From DDH964 sp963763205 (lineage in GTDB: Bacteria; Desulfobacterota; Desulfuromonadia; Desulfuromonadales; DDH964), in assembly GCA_963763205.1 (NCBI GenBank), contig CAVXNQ010000008.1, positions 62,001-126,000 of the forward strand: a stretch of DNA of 64,000 bases, given 5' to 3'. The position numbers and the translations under genes are program-made. Positions 50,204 to 58,236 of this stretch are shown here, in pieces. Under the pieces are notes generated by a model that searched no databases, had not been told where the DNA came from, and worked only from the letters and a program-made list of their open reading frames with translations. Each line of letters starts with the position of its first letter. Positions within the stretch are counted from its first letter, which is position 1.

Positions 50204-51550
50204 TCAGGAGCGCTTTTCAGAAGCGAGCTTTTTGAGGTGCTGCCGGATGTTCTGCCGGGCAAGGCGCTGCAGGCGGGGCTCGATATCGGGATAGAGTTCC
50301 GCAACGATGGCGTCGACGTCCATTCCCGCCTGCCGGCAGCGGAGGATCTGCGCCTCGCGCCGCTGCCGATGCTCCAGAGTCCGGGCCGCCATGTGGATGC
50401 CCCCCGCCGGCAAGCCGTGGGAGGGGACCAGTACTCGGGGGGCGAGATCGATCACCCGCCGCAGGGTGGCGAAGTACCGCCGCATGTCACCGCCGTGCTC
50501 AGGGACCACGATGCTGGCCCCGGCCTGGACCAGGTCCGCCACGAAAAGCCAGGCCAAGTTGTCCGGCGCCAGCCCGAACATGCCCTCATTGTGCCCGGGT
50601 AGAGCCAGGCAGCGCACCGGCTGATCCAGCCAGCGGGTCAATTCCTCCCCTTCCGCCACGATCGAAAAGGCGACCCCGGAAAGCTCTCCGGACCGGTAGT
50701 ATTCCTCCAGGTCTTCCCGGGTCCGGGCCGAGCAGCAGATCGGCACGCCCAGTTCCCGCGCCAGGCGCGGGGCCTGCTCGTGGTGGTCGGGGTGGTGGTG
50801 GCTGATGAAGAGGACGTCGGGCCGGCGCCCCTCCAGGGTGTCCAGCAGCTTGCCGTATACCGTCTCCGAGCAGGGGGAGGGATCGACGAGGATGCGTTTG
50901 CCCCGGCCATCGCCGATCAGCAAGGCGTTGGTGGTCTTGGCCGGCGGCAGGGTATGGGAGGGCACGGGGATCAGCCCCAACCCGTGGACGGCTTCCAGGA
51001 AAGGGAGCTCCCGCGCCTCGTCGTAGGCGAGGTTGAAGGGAGCGGTGCCGGGGGCATCGATCGCCTCGGCCAGGGCCCGGACCGCGTTCATGACCGGCGC
51101 CACCATGAGCGCCTCGCCGGCGAGGTAGCGGCAGTAGGGCTCGCGGTGGTCGAGCCATCCCGACCAGGCGATCTCCCGGGCGTCGGCCCGGAAGGCGGGA
51201 CGCTCCGCCAGCTCGATCTTGAGGAAATGGGCGTTGAAGCGCGGCGCGGCAAAGGGGGGCGTGATCGCCTCGCCGAAGTGGCTGATGGCCGTGACCGTCC
51301 CTTGCGTCACCGCCTGTTCCAGATCGAAATCCAGCTCCTCCTGCAGCTCCCGCACCAGGGCAGCAGCCAGGTGGCCGGGCAGAGAATGCAGGAGCGGATG
51401 GGGATAGCCCCGGTCCCGGTCTTCCGCCTCCACCTTGCCGCCCGGAAAAGCGAAATAGCCGGGGAAGGCGCGCAGATTCTCCTGGCGGCGGATGACGAAG
51501 ATCTCACGATTGCAGACCAGAATTGCAGCTACCGCTTCTTGCATACGCAT
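50204..51550 (-). CDS. NUDIX hydrolase fused to metallo-beta-lactamase domain
   Basis: A two-domain protein of 448 aa. Residues 1-180 are NUDIX-like: GGKVEAED opens the box and RELQEELDFD closes it, with a roughly 20-residue insert between the usual Gly/Glu part and the REUxEE helix. Residues about 200-440 form a metallo-beta-lactamase fold with the metal motif HHHPDHHE, GHNEGMFG and SHGLPAGG near the C-terminus. Fusions of this type occur in several bacteria, but the substrate is not known to me. The gene is alone, read towards dedA. Confidence 0.85.
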   Translation of the reverse strand: MRMQEAVAAILVCNREIFVIRRQENLRAFPGYFAFPGGKVEAEDRDRGYPHPLLHSLPGHLAAALVRELQEELDFDLEQAVTQGTVTAISHFGEAITPPFAAPRFNAHFLKIELAERPAFRADAREIAWSGWLDHREPYCRYLAGEALMVAPVMNAVRALAEAIDAPGTAPFNLAYDEARELPFLEAVHGLGLIPVPSHTLPPAKTTNALLIGDGRGKRILVDPSPCSETVYGKLLDTLEGRRPDVLFISHHHPDHHEQAPRLARELGVPICCSARTREDLEEYYRSGELSGVAFSIVAEGEELTRWLDQPVRCLALPGHNEGMFGLAPDNLAWLFVADLVQAGASIVVPEHGGDMRRYFATLRRVIDLAPRVLVPSHGLPAGGIHMAARTLEHRQRREAQILRCRQAGMDVDAIVAELYPDIEPRLQRLARQNIRQHLKKLASEKRS

Positions 51551-52067
51551 CGTTCCTGTCGGTGACGCGGGTTCTCGGGGATCGACCTTCCCGGCCGCCT
51601 CGCCGGGCGATGGGCGGGACGGGTCGAGAGTCCCTGCAACTTAACCCAAGCCGGACTCCGGGTCAAAGCCTGCGCTGCGGCAGCGGTCCGGCAGCGACCA
51701 CCGGTTTGCGCCGGCCCGGAGTTCGGATCCTTACTGCGGCAGCACCTTTCCTACCTTCAGACGCTCCGGACACCCTTCCGCCGGCCAGCACGCCCCCCCC
51801 AGCGCCCCGGAACGCCTCGCCCTGGTCATCGCCACGATCCCCCGGCCTGCTTTTCACGGCGACGCTTCGGGCCGGGGCAATTTCCCGGGCAAATTCCTGT
51901 TGCATGGAATGGTAAATTTCTATATTGTTAATTAATTTTCACGCACCATTGTCCACGCTGATCGTTTTTTATATTTCGCAAAGCAACCCCCCCTGCATCC
52001 TACCTGGCCACAATACTTTAAATTGGCGCTGCACCGCAGGCCTGACAAGCCCGGGAAGGGAGAGGAT
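51551..52067. other. Intergenic region before the chemoreceptor gene
   Basis: 517 bases with an AT-rich part at about 51900-52020 and no open frame that looks real. The chemoreceptor promoter should be here, but I cannot assign a clear sigma-28 or sigma-54 element. Confidence 0.4.
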
Positions 52068-54347
52068 ATGCCAAACAAATCCCAGGAGAGATCTTGGGAA
52101 TGGACCATCGGCGTCAAAATGGCGCTGATCGGGGTGGTAGGCCTGGCCGGGCTGCTGGTGCTGGGCGGCATCGGCTACTGGGTCAGCGACTATCTGACCA
52201 GGACTTCGGCCGCCGCCCTGCAGGACGAAACCGAGGCCCGGCAGTTACTGGCCCAGGCCTCGGCGCGGGCGGTGCAGAGCGAAAGGCAGGCCCGGCTGCT
52301 CGGGGAACTCAACCAGGACCTGATCGCCCTGCTGCAGTCTGCCGTCGATGGCCCCACCCACCCGAAGAAGGGGATCACCGCCGAGGAGGTTCTGCGCCAG
52401 GCCCGGGAACTGGTGAAAAAGTCCCAGATGGTACGCAAGGCTCCGGGCGGGGACAAACCGGTGCCGGGGACGAAACTGACCCTGGCCGACCAGATCGTCG
52501 GCAACTTCGAGGACGTCGCCGTACTCCTCGAATACGAGCTGCCCGGGATTTATGCGCTCCAACCGGGAACGCCGGCCTTTGTCGACAGACAGGGGGCGAT
52601 GGTCGTTTCCCTGACCGAAATGTACTGGTTCATCTCCCGGACCCTCGGCGAGCTGGCCGACAACCTCGGCGCCCAGGTGCAGGAGGCCCAGGCCGATTTG
52701 CAGGCGGCGTCGATCCAGGCCGGCCGTCTCACCCAGGCTGCCAAGACCGAACTCGGGACCGCCTCCCGCCGGGCGCGGACCAATCTCGCCATCTGCTTCG
52801 CGACCACCGTCGGGCTCCTCGGGGTGCTGTTCGCCTGGTTCCGCCGGAGTCTGACCATCCCCCTGAAGAAAGCCGTGCAGATGATCTCCGAGCTCGAACA
52901 GGGGCATCTCGACGTACGCCTCGGACTTGCCGGCAGGGACGAAATCAACCGCATGGGGCAGGCCATGGATGCTTTCGCCGCCGATCTGCAGACCAGGGTG
53001 CTTGGTGTCAATTCCGCCTCGCTGCAGCTGGTGACGGTCTCCCGGAATGTCACGGAGGCTTCGCAGAGCGTCGACTCATCGGCCCGGGCCCAGGTCCTGG
53101 GGGTCGAAAAAACCGGTGCGGCGGTTCAGAGCATCAGCCACGCCGCCATGAACATTGGCGAAAAAGTTTCCGGCCTGGCCTCCTCGGCCGCCGAAGGCAG
53201 CGCCTCCGCCATGGAAATGTCCGCCAACATCGAGCAGTTGGCCGGCACGGCTGAAAGCCTGGCGCTGACCGCCGAGGAAGTCGGCGCCTCCATCGCGGAA
53301 ATGGCCAGCTCGATTGCCCAGGTGGCCGCCAACACCGGCACCCTGAAAGAATCGTCAGACGCCACCGCCTCGTCGGCAAACGAGATGGACACCCTGACCA
53401 AAGAAGTGGAGGGGAGCATCGCGGAGGCGGTACGCATCAGCGACGCCGTTCGCAAGGATGCGGAGGCCGGCGAGTCCACCGTCGAGGCGAGCATTTCCGG
53501 CATCCACCAGATCCGCCAGGCGTCGCAGATGACATCCGAGGCGATCGGCGGCCTTTCCGAAAAGGTTCGCAGTATCGGCAGGATTCTGGCGATGATCGAA
53601 GAGGTGACGAACCAGACCTCGCTGCTGGCGCTCAATGCGGCCATTATCGCCGCCCAAGCCGGTGAACACGGCCGGGGATTTGCGGTGGTCGCCGAAGAGA
53701 TTCGCGAACTCTCCGACCACACCAGCAGCTCGACCCGGGAGATTGCCGAGGTCATCGACGCCATCCGCGAGGAGACCGACAAGGTGGTCCAGGCCATAGC
53801 CCTGACGGAAAAGAGCGTCGGCGAGGGAGAGGCGCTTTCGACGGCCGCCGGCGCGGCGCTGAAAAAAATTGTCCAGGGGATCCACAATGTCGATCAGCGC
53901 ATGGAGCAGATCGTCAGGGCCACCCGGGAACAGACCCAGGGGTCGCGGTCGATCCTGGTGGAGATGGGCAAGGTCGCGGAGATGGTCGACCAGACGGTTG
54001 GCGCCACGCGCGAGCAGTCCAGGGCCGCCGCCAACATCGGGGAGGCCGTGGAACGCCTGAAGGAGCTGACCATCCGGGTCAAAACCTCGGCGCGGGAACA
54101 GAGCAACGGCAGCAAGGGCATCGCCGCCGCCATGGAGGACATCAACCAGCTGCTGCAGGACATCAACCAGGCCTGCGAAAACCAGAACCAGGAAAGCGTC
54201 GAGATCAGGCAGGTTATCCAGGAAATCAGCCGCTTCGCCGATGCCAACCTGGGGGCCACGGAGCTGCTCCAGAAGGCCGCCGGCCAGCTCGACAACCAGG
54301 TTCACACGCTGCAAAACCAGATGGGCGCCTTCCGCCTGGGGTCTTAG
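52068..54347 (+). CDS. Methyl-accepting chemotaxis protein
   Basis: A 759-aa chemoreceptor. TM1 is about residues 16-36, the ligand domain continues to about 240, TM2 is about 241-262, a HAMP domain follows (IPLKKAVQMISELEQGHLD), and the rest is a long helical signalling hairpin. The tip reads LLALNAAIIAAQAGEHG: the usual Glu is Ile and the usual Arg is Gln. No CheB/CheR pentapeptide is present at the end. The start at 52068 follows AGAGG. No che genes are in the window. Confidence 0.93.
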   Translation: MPNKSQERSWEWTIGVKMALIGVVGLAGLLVLGGIGYWVSDYLTRTSAAALQDETEARQLLAQASARAVQSERQARLLGELNQDLIALLQSAVDGPTHPKKGITAEEVLRQARELVKKSQMVRKAPGGDKPVPGTKLTLADQIVGNFEDVAVLLEYELPGIYALQPGTPAFVDRQGAMVVSLTEMYWFISRTLGELADNLGAQVQEAQADLQAASIQAGRLTQAAKTELGTASRRARTNLAICFATTVGLLGVLFAWFRRSLTIPLKKAVQMISELEQGHLDVRLGLAGRDEINRMGQAMDAFAADLQTRVLGVNSASLQLVTVSRNVTEASQSVDSSARAQVLGVEKTGAAVQSISHAAMNIGEKVSGLASSAAEGSASAMEMSANIEQLAGTAESLALTAEEVGASIAEMASSIAQVAANTGTLKESSDATASSANEMDTLTKEVEGSIAEAVRISDAVRKDAEAGESTVEASISGIHQIRQASQMTSEAIGGLSEKVRSIGRILAMIEEVTNQTSLLALNAAIIAAQAGEHGRGFAVVAEEIRELSDHTSSSTREIAEVIDAIREETDKVVQAIALTEKSVGEGEALSTAAGAALKKIVQGIHNVDQRMEQIVRATREQTQGSRSILVEMGKVAEMVDQTVGATREQSRAAANIGEAVERLKELTIRVKTSAREQSNGSKGIAAAMEDINQLLQDINQACENQNQESVEIRQVIQEISRFADANLGATELLQKAAGQLDNQVHTLQNQMGAFRLGS

Positions 54348-54645
54348 CTCCCCGCGCGGCAGGACGTTTCCTCCCTCCGTCCTGAAGGTCCTGGGTCCCA
54401 GCGCTAAAGGCCCCAACCCGAAAGGCGGCCCCGGATTCGCCCCCCCCGGGGCGTTTCGCCTCGCCGGAGCATACTCCCTCCCCGCAAAGCCTCTCCGCCG
54501 CAAGTTCGCCTGGAACCCACCCGGATTCTCCAATTTTTCGAGATGCTTCTTCCTGACAGGGTGCATCGGCCCCTGGCCGCATGTCTTCCCGGCAAGGAAA
54601 CCAGCGGGGCGGGGTCGAGTAAAACAGCCCCCTGGAAACAGCTCC
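54348..54645. other. Intergenic, about 300 bases
   Basis: A convergent gap with GC-rich, short C-runs. No terminator with a strong stem, no gene and no repeat found. Confidence 0.3.
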
Positions 54646-54945
54646 CTAGGGCAGCTTGGCAGCCAGGATGTCGACTTTCTCGATGCTGGGCGGCTGGACG
54701 AACAGCTCGCCGGCTTTGGCCATCAAGGCATCGGCGACCTTGCCGGCGAGATGCGCTTGGCGTCCCTGCTCGTCGGGAAAGGCGTCGAAGATGCCGAAGG
54801 TCGACGGACCGAGCCTGAGGCCGAACCAGACCCTGGTGGCCGGCTCCTCGTTGACGAGGGCGAGGCCGGCGCGCAGGAACTCCGCGACCTCGAGCTCTTT
54901 GCCCGGTTTGGCTTCGAGACGGACGAACAAAGCGAGTTTGACCAT
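54646..54945 (-). CDS. Antibiotic-biosynthesis-monooxygenase (ABM) domain protein
   Basis: A 99-aa ferredoxin-like dimer-fold protein. The family shape VKLALFVRLEAKPGKELEVAEFL, then TFGIFDAFPDEQGRQAHLAG, is typical of small ABM/quinol monooxygenase-like proteins. A specific activity cannot be assigned. It lies 31 bases after the VOC gene on the same strand, so the two are probably cotranscribed. Confidence 0.85.
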   Translation of the reverse strand: MVKLALFVRLEAKPGKELEVAEFLRAGLALVNEEPATRVWFGLRLGPSTFGIFDAFPDEQGRQAHLAGKVADALMAKAGELFVQPPSIEKVDILAAKLP

Positions 54946-54976
54946 AAGTTGCCTCCCGATGCGCCGTTGAGCGGAT

Positions 54977-55393
54977 TCAGTTCGCCTCTTCAGGCGCGAC
55001 GTAGACCATCCAGGCCACCCCGAAGCGATCAGCGACCATGCCGAAGGCCGGGGAGAAAAAGGTTTCGGCCAGGGGCATCTGCACCTGCCCGCCCTCGGCC
55101 AGGGCGGCGAAGAGGTGTTTGGCCTCGGCGGCGTCGGCCGTCGTCAGGGACAGGGAGAAGCCCTGGAAGTCAGGCTTTCCCTGGCACATTCCGTCGGAGG
55201 CGAGCACCGTGCTCTTGCCGACCTTGAAATTCGCGTGCATCACCTTCTCCTCCGCCCCGGCCGGCCCGGTGCCGGGTTCGGGGCCGTCCTTGTAGCGCAA
55301 CAGCATCGTTACTTCGGCACCGAGCGCCTGGCGGTAGAATTCCAGCGCTTCCTCGCAGCGGCCATCGAAAAAAAGGTAAGGCTGAATCTGCAT
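54977..55393 (-). CDS. VOC family protein (PhnB-like)
   Basis: A 138-aa glyoxalase/dioxygenase-fold protein similar to PhnB. N-terminal IQPYLFFDGRCEEALEFY, the middle KVMHANFKVGKSTVLASDG and C-terminal FGMVADRFGVAWMVYV fit the family. No clear metal triad is seen and the function is unknown. The ATG at 55393 follows a GGAGGAG-type sequence. Upstream gene of the pair with the ABM protein. Confidence 0.85.
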   Translation of the reverse strand: MQIQPYLFFDGRCEEALEFYRQALGAEVTMLLRYKDGPEPGTGPAGAEEKVMHANFKVGKSTVLASDGMCQGKPDFQGFSLSLTTADAAEAKHLFAALAEGGQVQMPLAETFFSPAFGMVADRFGVAWMVYVAPEEAN

Positions 55394-55584
55394 GGTGTCT
55401 CCTCCTCTGCGGGTCGCGGGCGGTCGCCGCCGCGCGCTGGCCGGACTCGCTCGAAAACGGGATGCGCCCGGGCGGCATCTTCCCGCCGCGGGTAAGGCTT
55501 CACCCTGATTATATGGCAATCCTGTAGTAAATGATTTTGACGGGGTAGGTTCCAGGCCGTCTCAGTCGGGTGGAAGGGTGGATT

Positions 55585-56736
55585 TTATCGCCCTGCCAGG
55601 CGCGGCGCGAGAATTCGGAACAGGCTGGGATAGATGACGCTGGCGAAAAGGGCGGTGAGGATCAGGGCGGCGCTCGTCGGCTCGGAGATCAGCCCCATGC
55701 GCTTGCCGAGGGTGCCGGCGACGACGATCATCGACAGCGGTGCGGAGAGGAGCACTGCCATCGCCGACGCCTCGCGGAGGGTCAGGCGCAGGGGGCGGAC
55801 CAGCAATACCGGCCAGAGGTTGCTCACCAGGACCATCGCGGTCAGCGCCAGGGCGGTGAGAACGATGCCGGGGGCGGCGACGATGCGCAGGTCGAGCTGG
55901 GAGCCGACGCCGATGAAGAAGAAGGGAATGAGAAAGCCGAAGCCGAGGGCGTTGAGCTTCTCCTCGAAGCGCCCCATGCTGCGGAAGACCTGGCTGAAGA
56001 CCATTCCGGCCAGAAACGAGCCGAGGATCGGCTCGGCGCCGGCCGCGGCGGCGAGGATGCCGCCGCCGAAGGCGACCACCACCACCGCCCGCACCCCCTC
56101 CTCGACCGGATCCTGGCTCTCCATCACCCGCGCCACCCGATCGGGGTGCCACCAGGCGAGCAGGTAGAGCATGCGCAGCACCAGCAGCGCCAGGCCGAAG
56201 AGGAGCGCCAGCTTGCCGAGCTCGAGGGCGGCGCCGAGGGTGAGGCCATGGCGCTGGTAGGCGTCGATCAGGGTCAGCACCAGGATCGACAGCAGCTCGC
56301 CGGTCAGCGCCACGCCGATGATGTCCCGCCCCAGCGGCGTGCGGGAGAGTTCCAGCTCCTTGAGGACCGGGATGGCGATGCCGGCGGAGATCATCGCCAC
56401 CGCCACGCCGACGAAGTAGGGCTGGCCGACGGCGACGAACAGGAGCGGGGTGACCGAAAAGGAGAGCAGCGAGATCAGCACGTACCAGGGCGTCTTGCCG
56501 CTCTTGCGGACGCTGCGCAGGTCGAGTTCCATGCCGGCGATGAACATCAGGTAGATGAAGCCGAGCTCGCGCAGCAGCTGGAACCAGTCGGGCCGGCCGT
56601 CGATCAGGGTGTTGAAGAGGAGCGCCCCGTAGACGATCTCCAGGGCCGCGGAGGGGAGGCGGAAGCGCCGGGCGAGAAAGGGAATGACCGCGACGCCGAG
56701 GACCACCAGAAAGATCGAGAGCTGTTCGTGATCCAT
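55585..56736 (-). CDS. CPA2-type cation:proton antiporter
   Basis: An inner-membrane Na+/H+ or K+/H+ exchanger of 383 aa with about 11-12 TM segments. Typical segments are ELGFIYLMFIAGMELDLR, GVALTGELLSI and EPILGSFLAGMVFS. The short start at 56736 (MDHEQLSIF) is preferred to the longer frame to 56871, because it begins at a TM helix and lies 10 bases after the TrkA-like stop. It forms a unit with the TrkA-like gene; a soluble NAD-binding partner for this antiporter would resemble the KefC/TrkA logic (inference). Confidence 0.88.
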   Translation of the reverse strand: MDHEQLSIFLVVLGVAVIPFLARRFRLPSAALEIVYGALLFNTLIDGRPDWFQLLRELGFIYLMFIAGMELDLRSVRKSGKTPWYVLISLLSFSVTPLLFVAVGQPYFVGVAVAMISAGIAIPVLKELELSRTPLGRDIIGVALTGELLSILVLTLIDAYQRHGLTLGAALELGKLALLFGLALLVLRMLYLLAWWHPDRVARVMESQDPVEEGVRAVVVVAFGGGILAAAAGAEPILGSFLAGMVFSQVFRSMGRFEEKLNALGFGFLIPFFFIGVGSQLDLRIVAAPGIVLTALALTAMVLVSNLWPVLLVRPLRLTLREASAMAVLLSAPLSMIVVAGTLGKRMGLISEPTSAALILTALFASVIYPSLFRILAPRLAGR

Positions 56737-56746
56737 GACCCGGTCC

Positions 56747-58232
56747 TCAGGCGAACTTTTCGGCGGGGGGCATGAGCAGGGTGGAAATGCCCGCCCGGCG
56801 CACCAGACTCCAGGCCACGTCGGGGCGCAGCAGCGGGAAGAGCCGCCCTTCCGGCCGCCAGCTGCCGACATCGCCGACCATCAGGTTGTAGCCGCTCCAG
56901 CGCCGCGCCGATGGCCCGCACCGGGTTGCCTTCCAGATCGACCTGGCGGATCGCCGTGCGGTAGACCAGGGAGAGTTCGGACGCGGCCTTGCGCATGCCG
57001 TCGTCGAGGAGCTTCTCCTCCTCGGAGGCGATATATTCCGAGGGGGTGACGAAGAGGGCGTCGATCCGGTAGCGGATCGACGCAGACATCTCCAGGGTGG
57101 TCTCCAGCGCATGCCGGAAACCGGCCGCGGCGGTCGCGGGCACGGCAACCCCGGCGTAGGGGAAGCTGCCGGCGGCGAGCAGCACCGGACAGCCGACGCT
57201 GGCCGAGAGCCGCTGCAGGCAGCGCTTGGCGATGCGGGCGCCGAAGAACGGGAGGCCGCGGCCGAGGGTCTGGCCGCCTGGCAGCACTACCATGCTCACA
57301 TCGGGACCGATTTCGCGCACCGCCTCGCGCACCGCCAGGCAGGGTTCGTCTTCCTCGGCCGCTGCGAAGCGCAGCTCCCGGACGTGCTGGGTCTCGCCGA
57401 GCTGCCGCAGCTCCGCCTCCAGCCCGGAATCGGGGCGACGGCAGACGAAGAGCGCCTTCTCCAGCGGGAAGACGCTGAGCAGGTAGCCGAGTTCTTCCAG
57501 GTAACGCGGTTCCGGGTTCTCTGGCAGGAAGGCGACCAGGGTGTCGCCGAACTCGAGCGGGAAGTGCTTGAAACGGAAGGTCAACAGGTCGGTGACGGTC
57601 TTCAGCACCTGGGGGTCGCCGAGCAGCACCACCTTGTCCTTGGCACGCAGCACGGTGTCGTCGCTCGGGATGACGATGTTGCCGTCGCGGTAGACCAGGC
57701 CGACCCGCCAGCTGCGGGGATTGAGGGATCCCAGCGCCTTGCCCGCCAGGCGCGAATGGCCGTGGACCTCGACTTCGAGGATCTCGTTCTTGCCGAGGCC
57801 GATCCCCTGCACCGTCTTGCTCTTGAATTCGACCCGGTTGCGCAGGAAGGTGGCGCTCGCGGTGAAGATCCCTTCGACCTCGACGTCGTACTTCTCCAGG
57901 GTCTTGATGCCACCACGGGTGATCCCCAGAGCGACGACGCGGGGGACGTTGAAATGTTCGCGCAGCACCCGGGCGACTTCGATGTTGACGTCCTCGGAGG
58001 TGGTGGTGATGAGGATCGTGTCGACCTTGCGGGCGCCCGCCTTCTCCAGGGCCAGCCGGCTGGTGGCATCCCCCAGGAAGGTCTCCAGCCCCTCGCTGCG
58101 CAGCTGGCGGGCCACTTCCAGCAGCTCGGGGCTGGTGTCGACGCAGATCAGGCTGATGTTGCGTGAGAGGCTGCGTACCAGCTGCAGCCCGATATCTCCC
58201 AGGCCGATGATCATGCATTTCCCCGAGGGCAT
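56747..58232 (-). pseudogene. TrkA-type NAD-binding regulator, one-base frameshift
   Basis: A cytoplasmic regulator of cation flux. The N-terminal Rossmann motif is IGLGDIGLQLVRSL, followed by GDATSRLALEKAG. A TrkA-C domain is near residues 135-215, and about 280 further residues of unknown fold follow. At about 56891 an extra base shifts the frame; corrected, ALERYNLMVGDVG then RAGISTLLMPPAEKFA ends at 56747 and gives 494 aa. The start at 58232 lies 4 bases from the GGDEF/EAL stop. So three genes are tightly linked. Confidence 0.85.
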
Positions 58233-58236
58233 CGGC

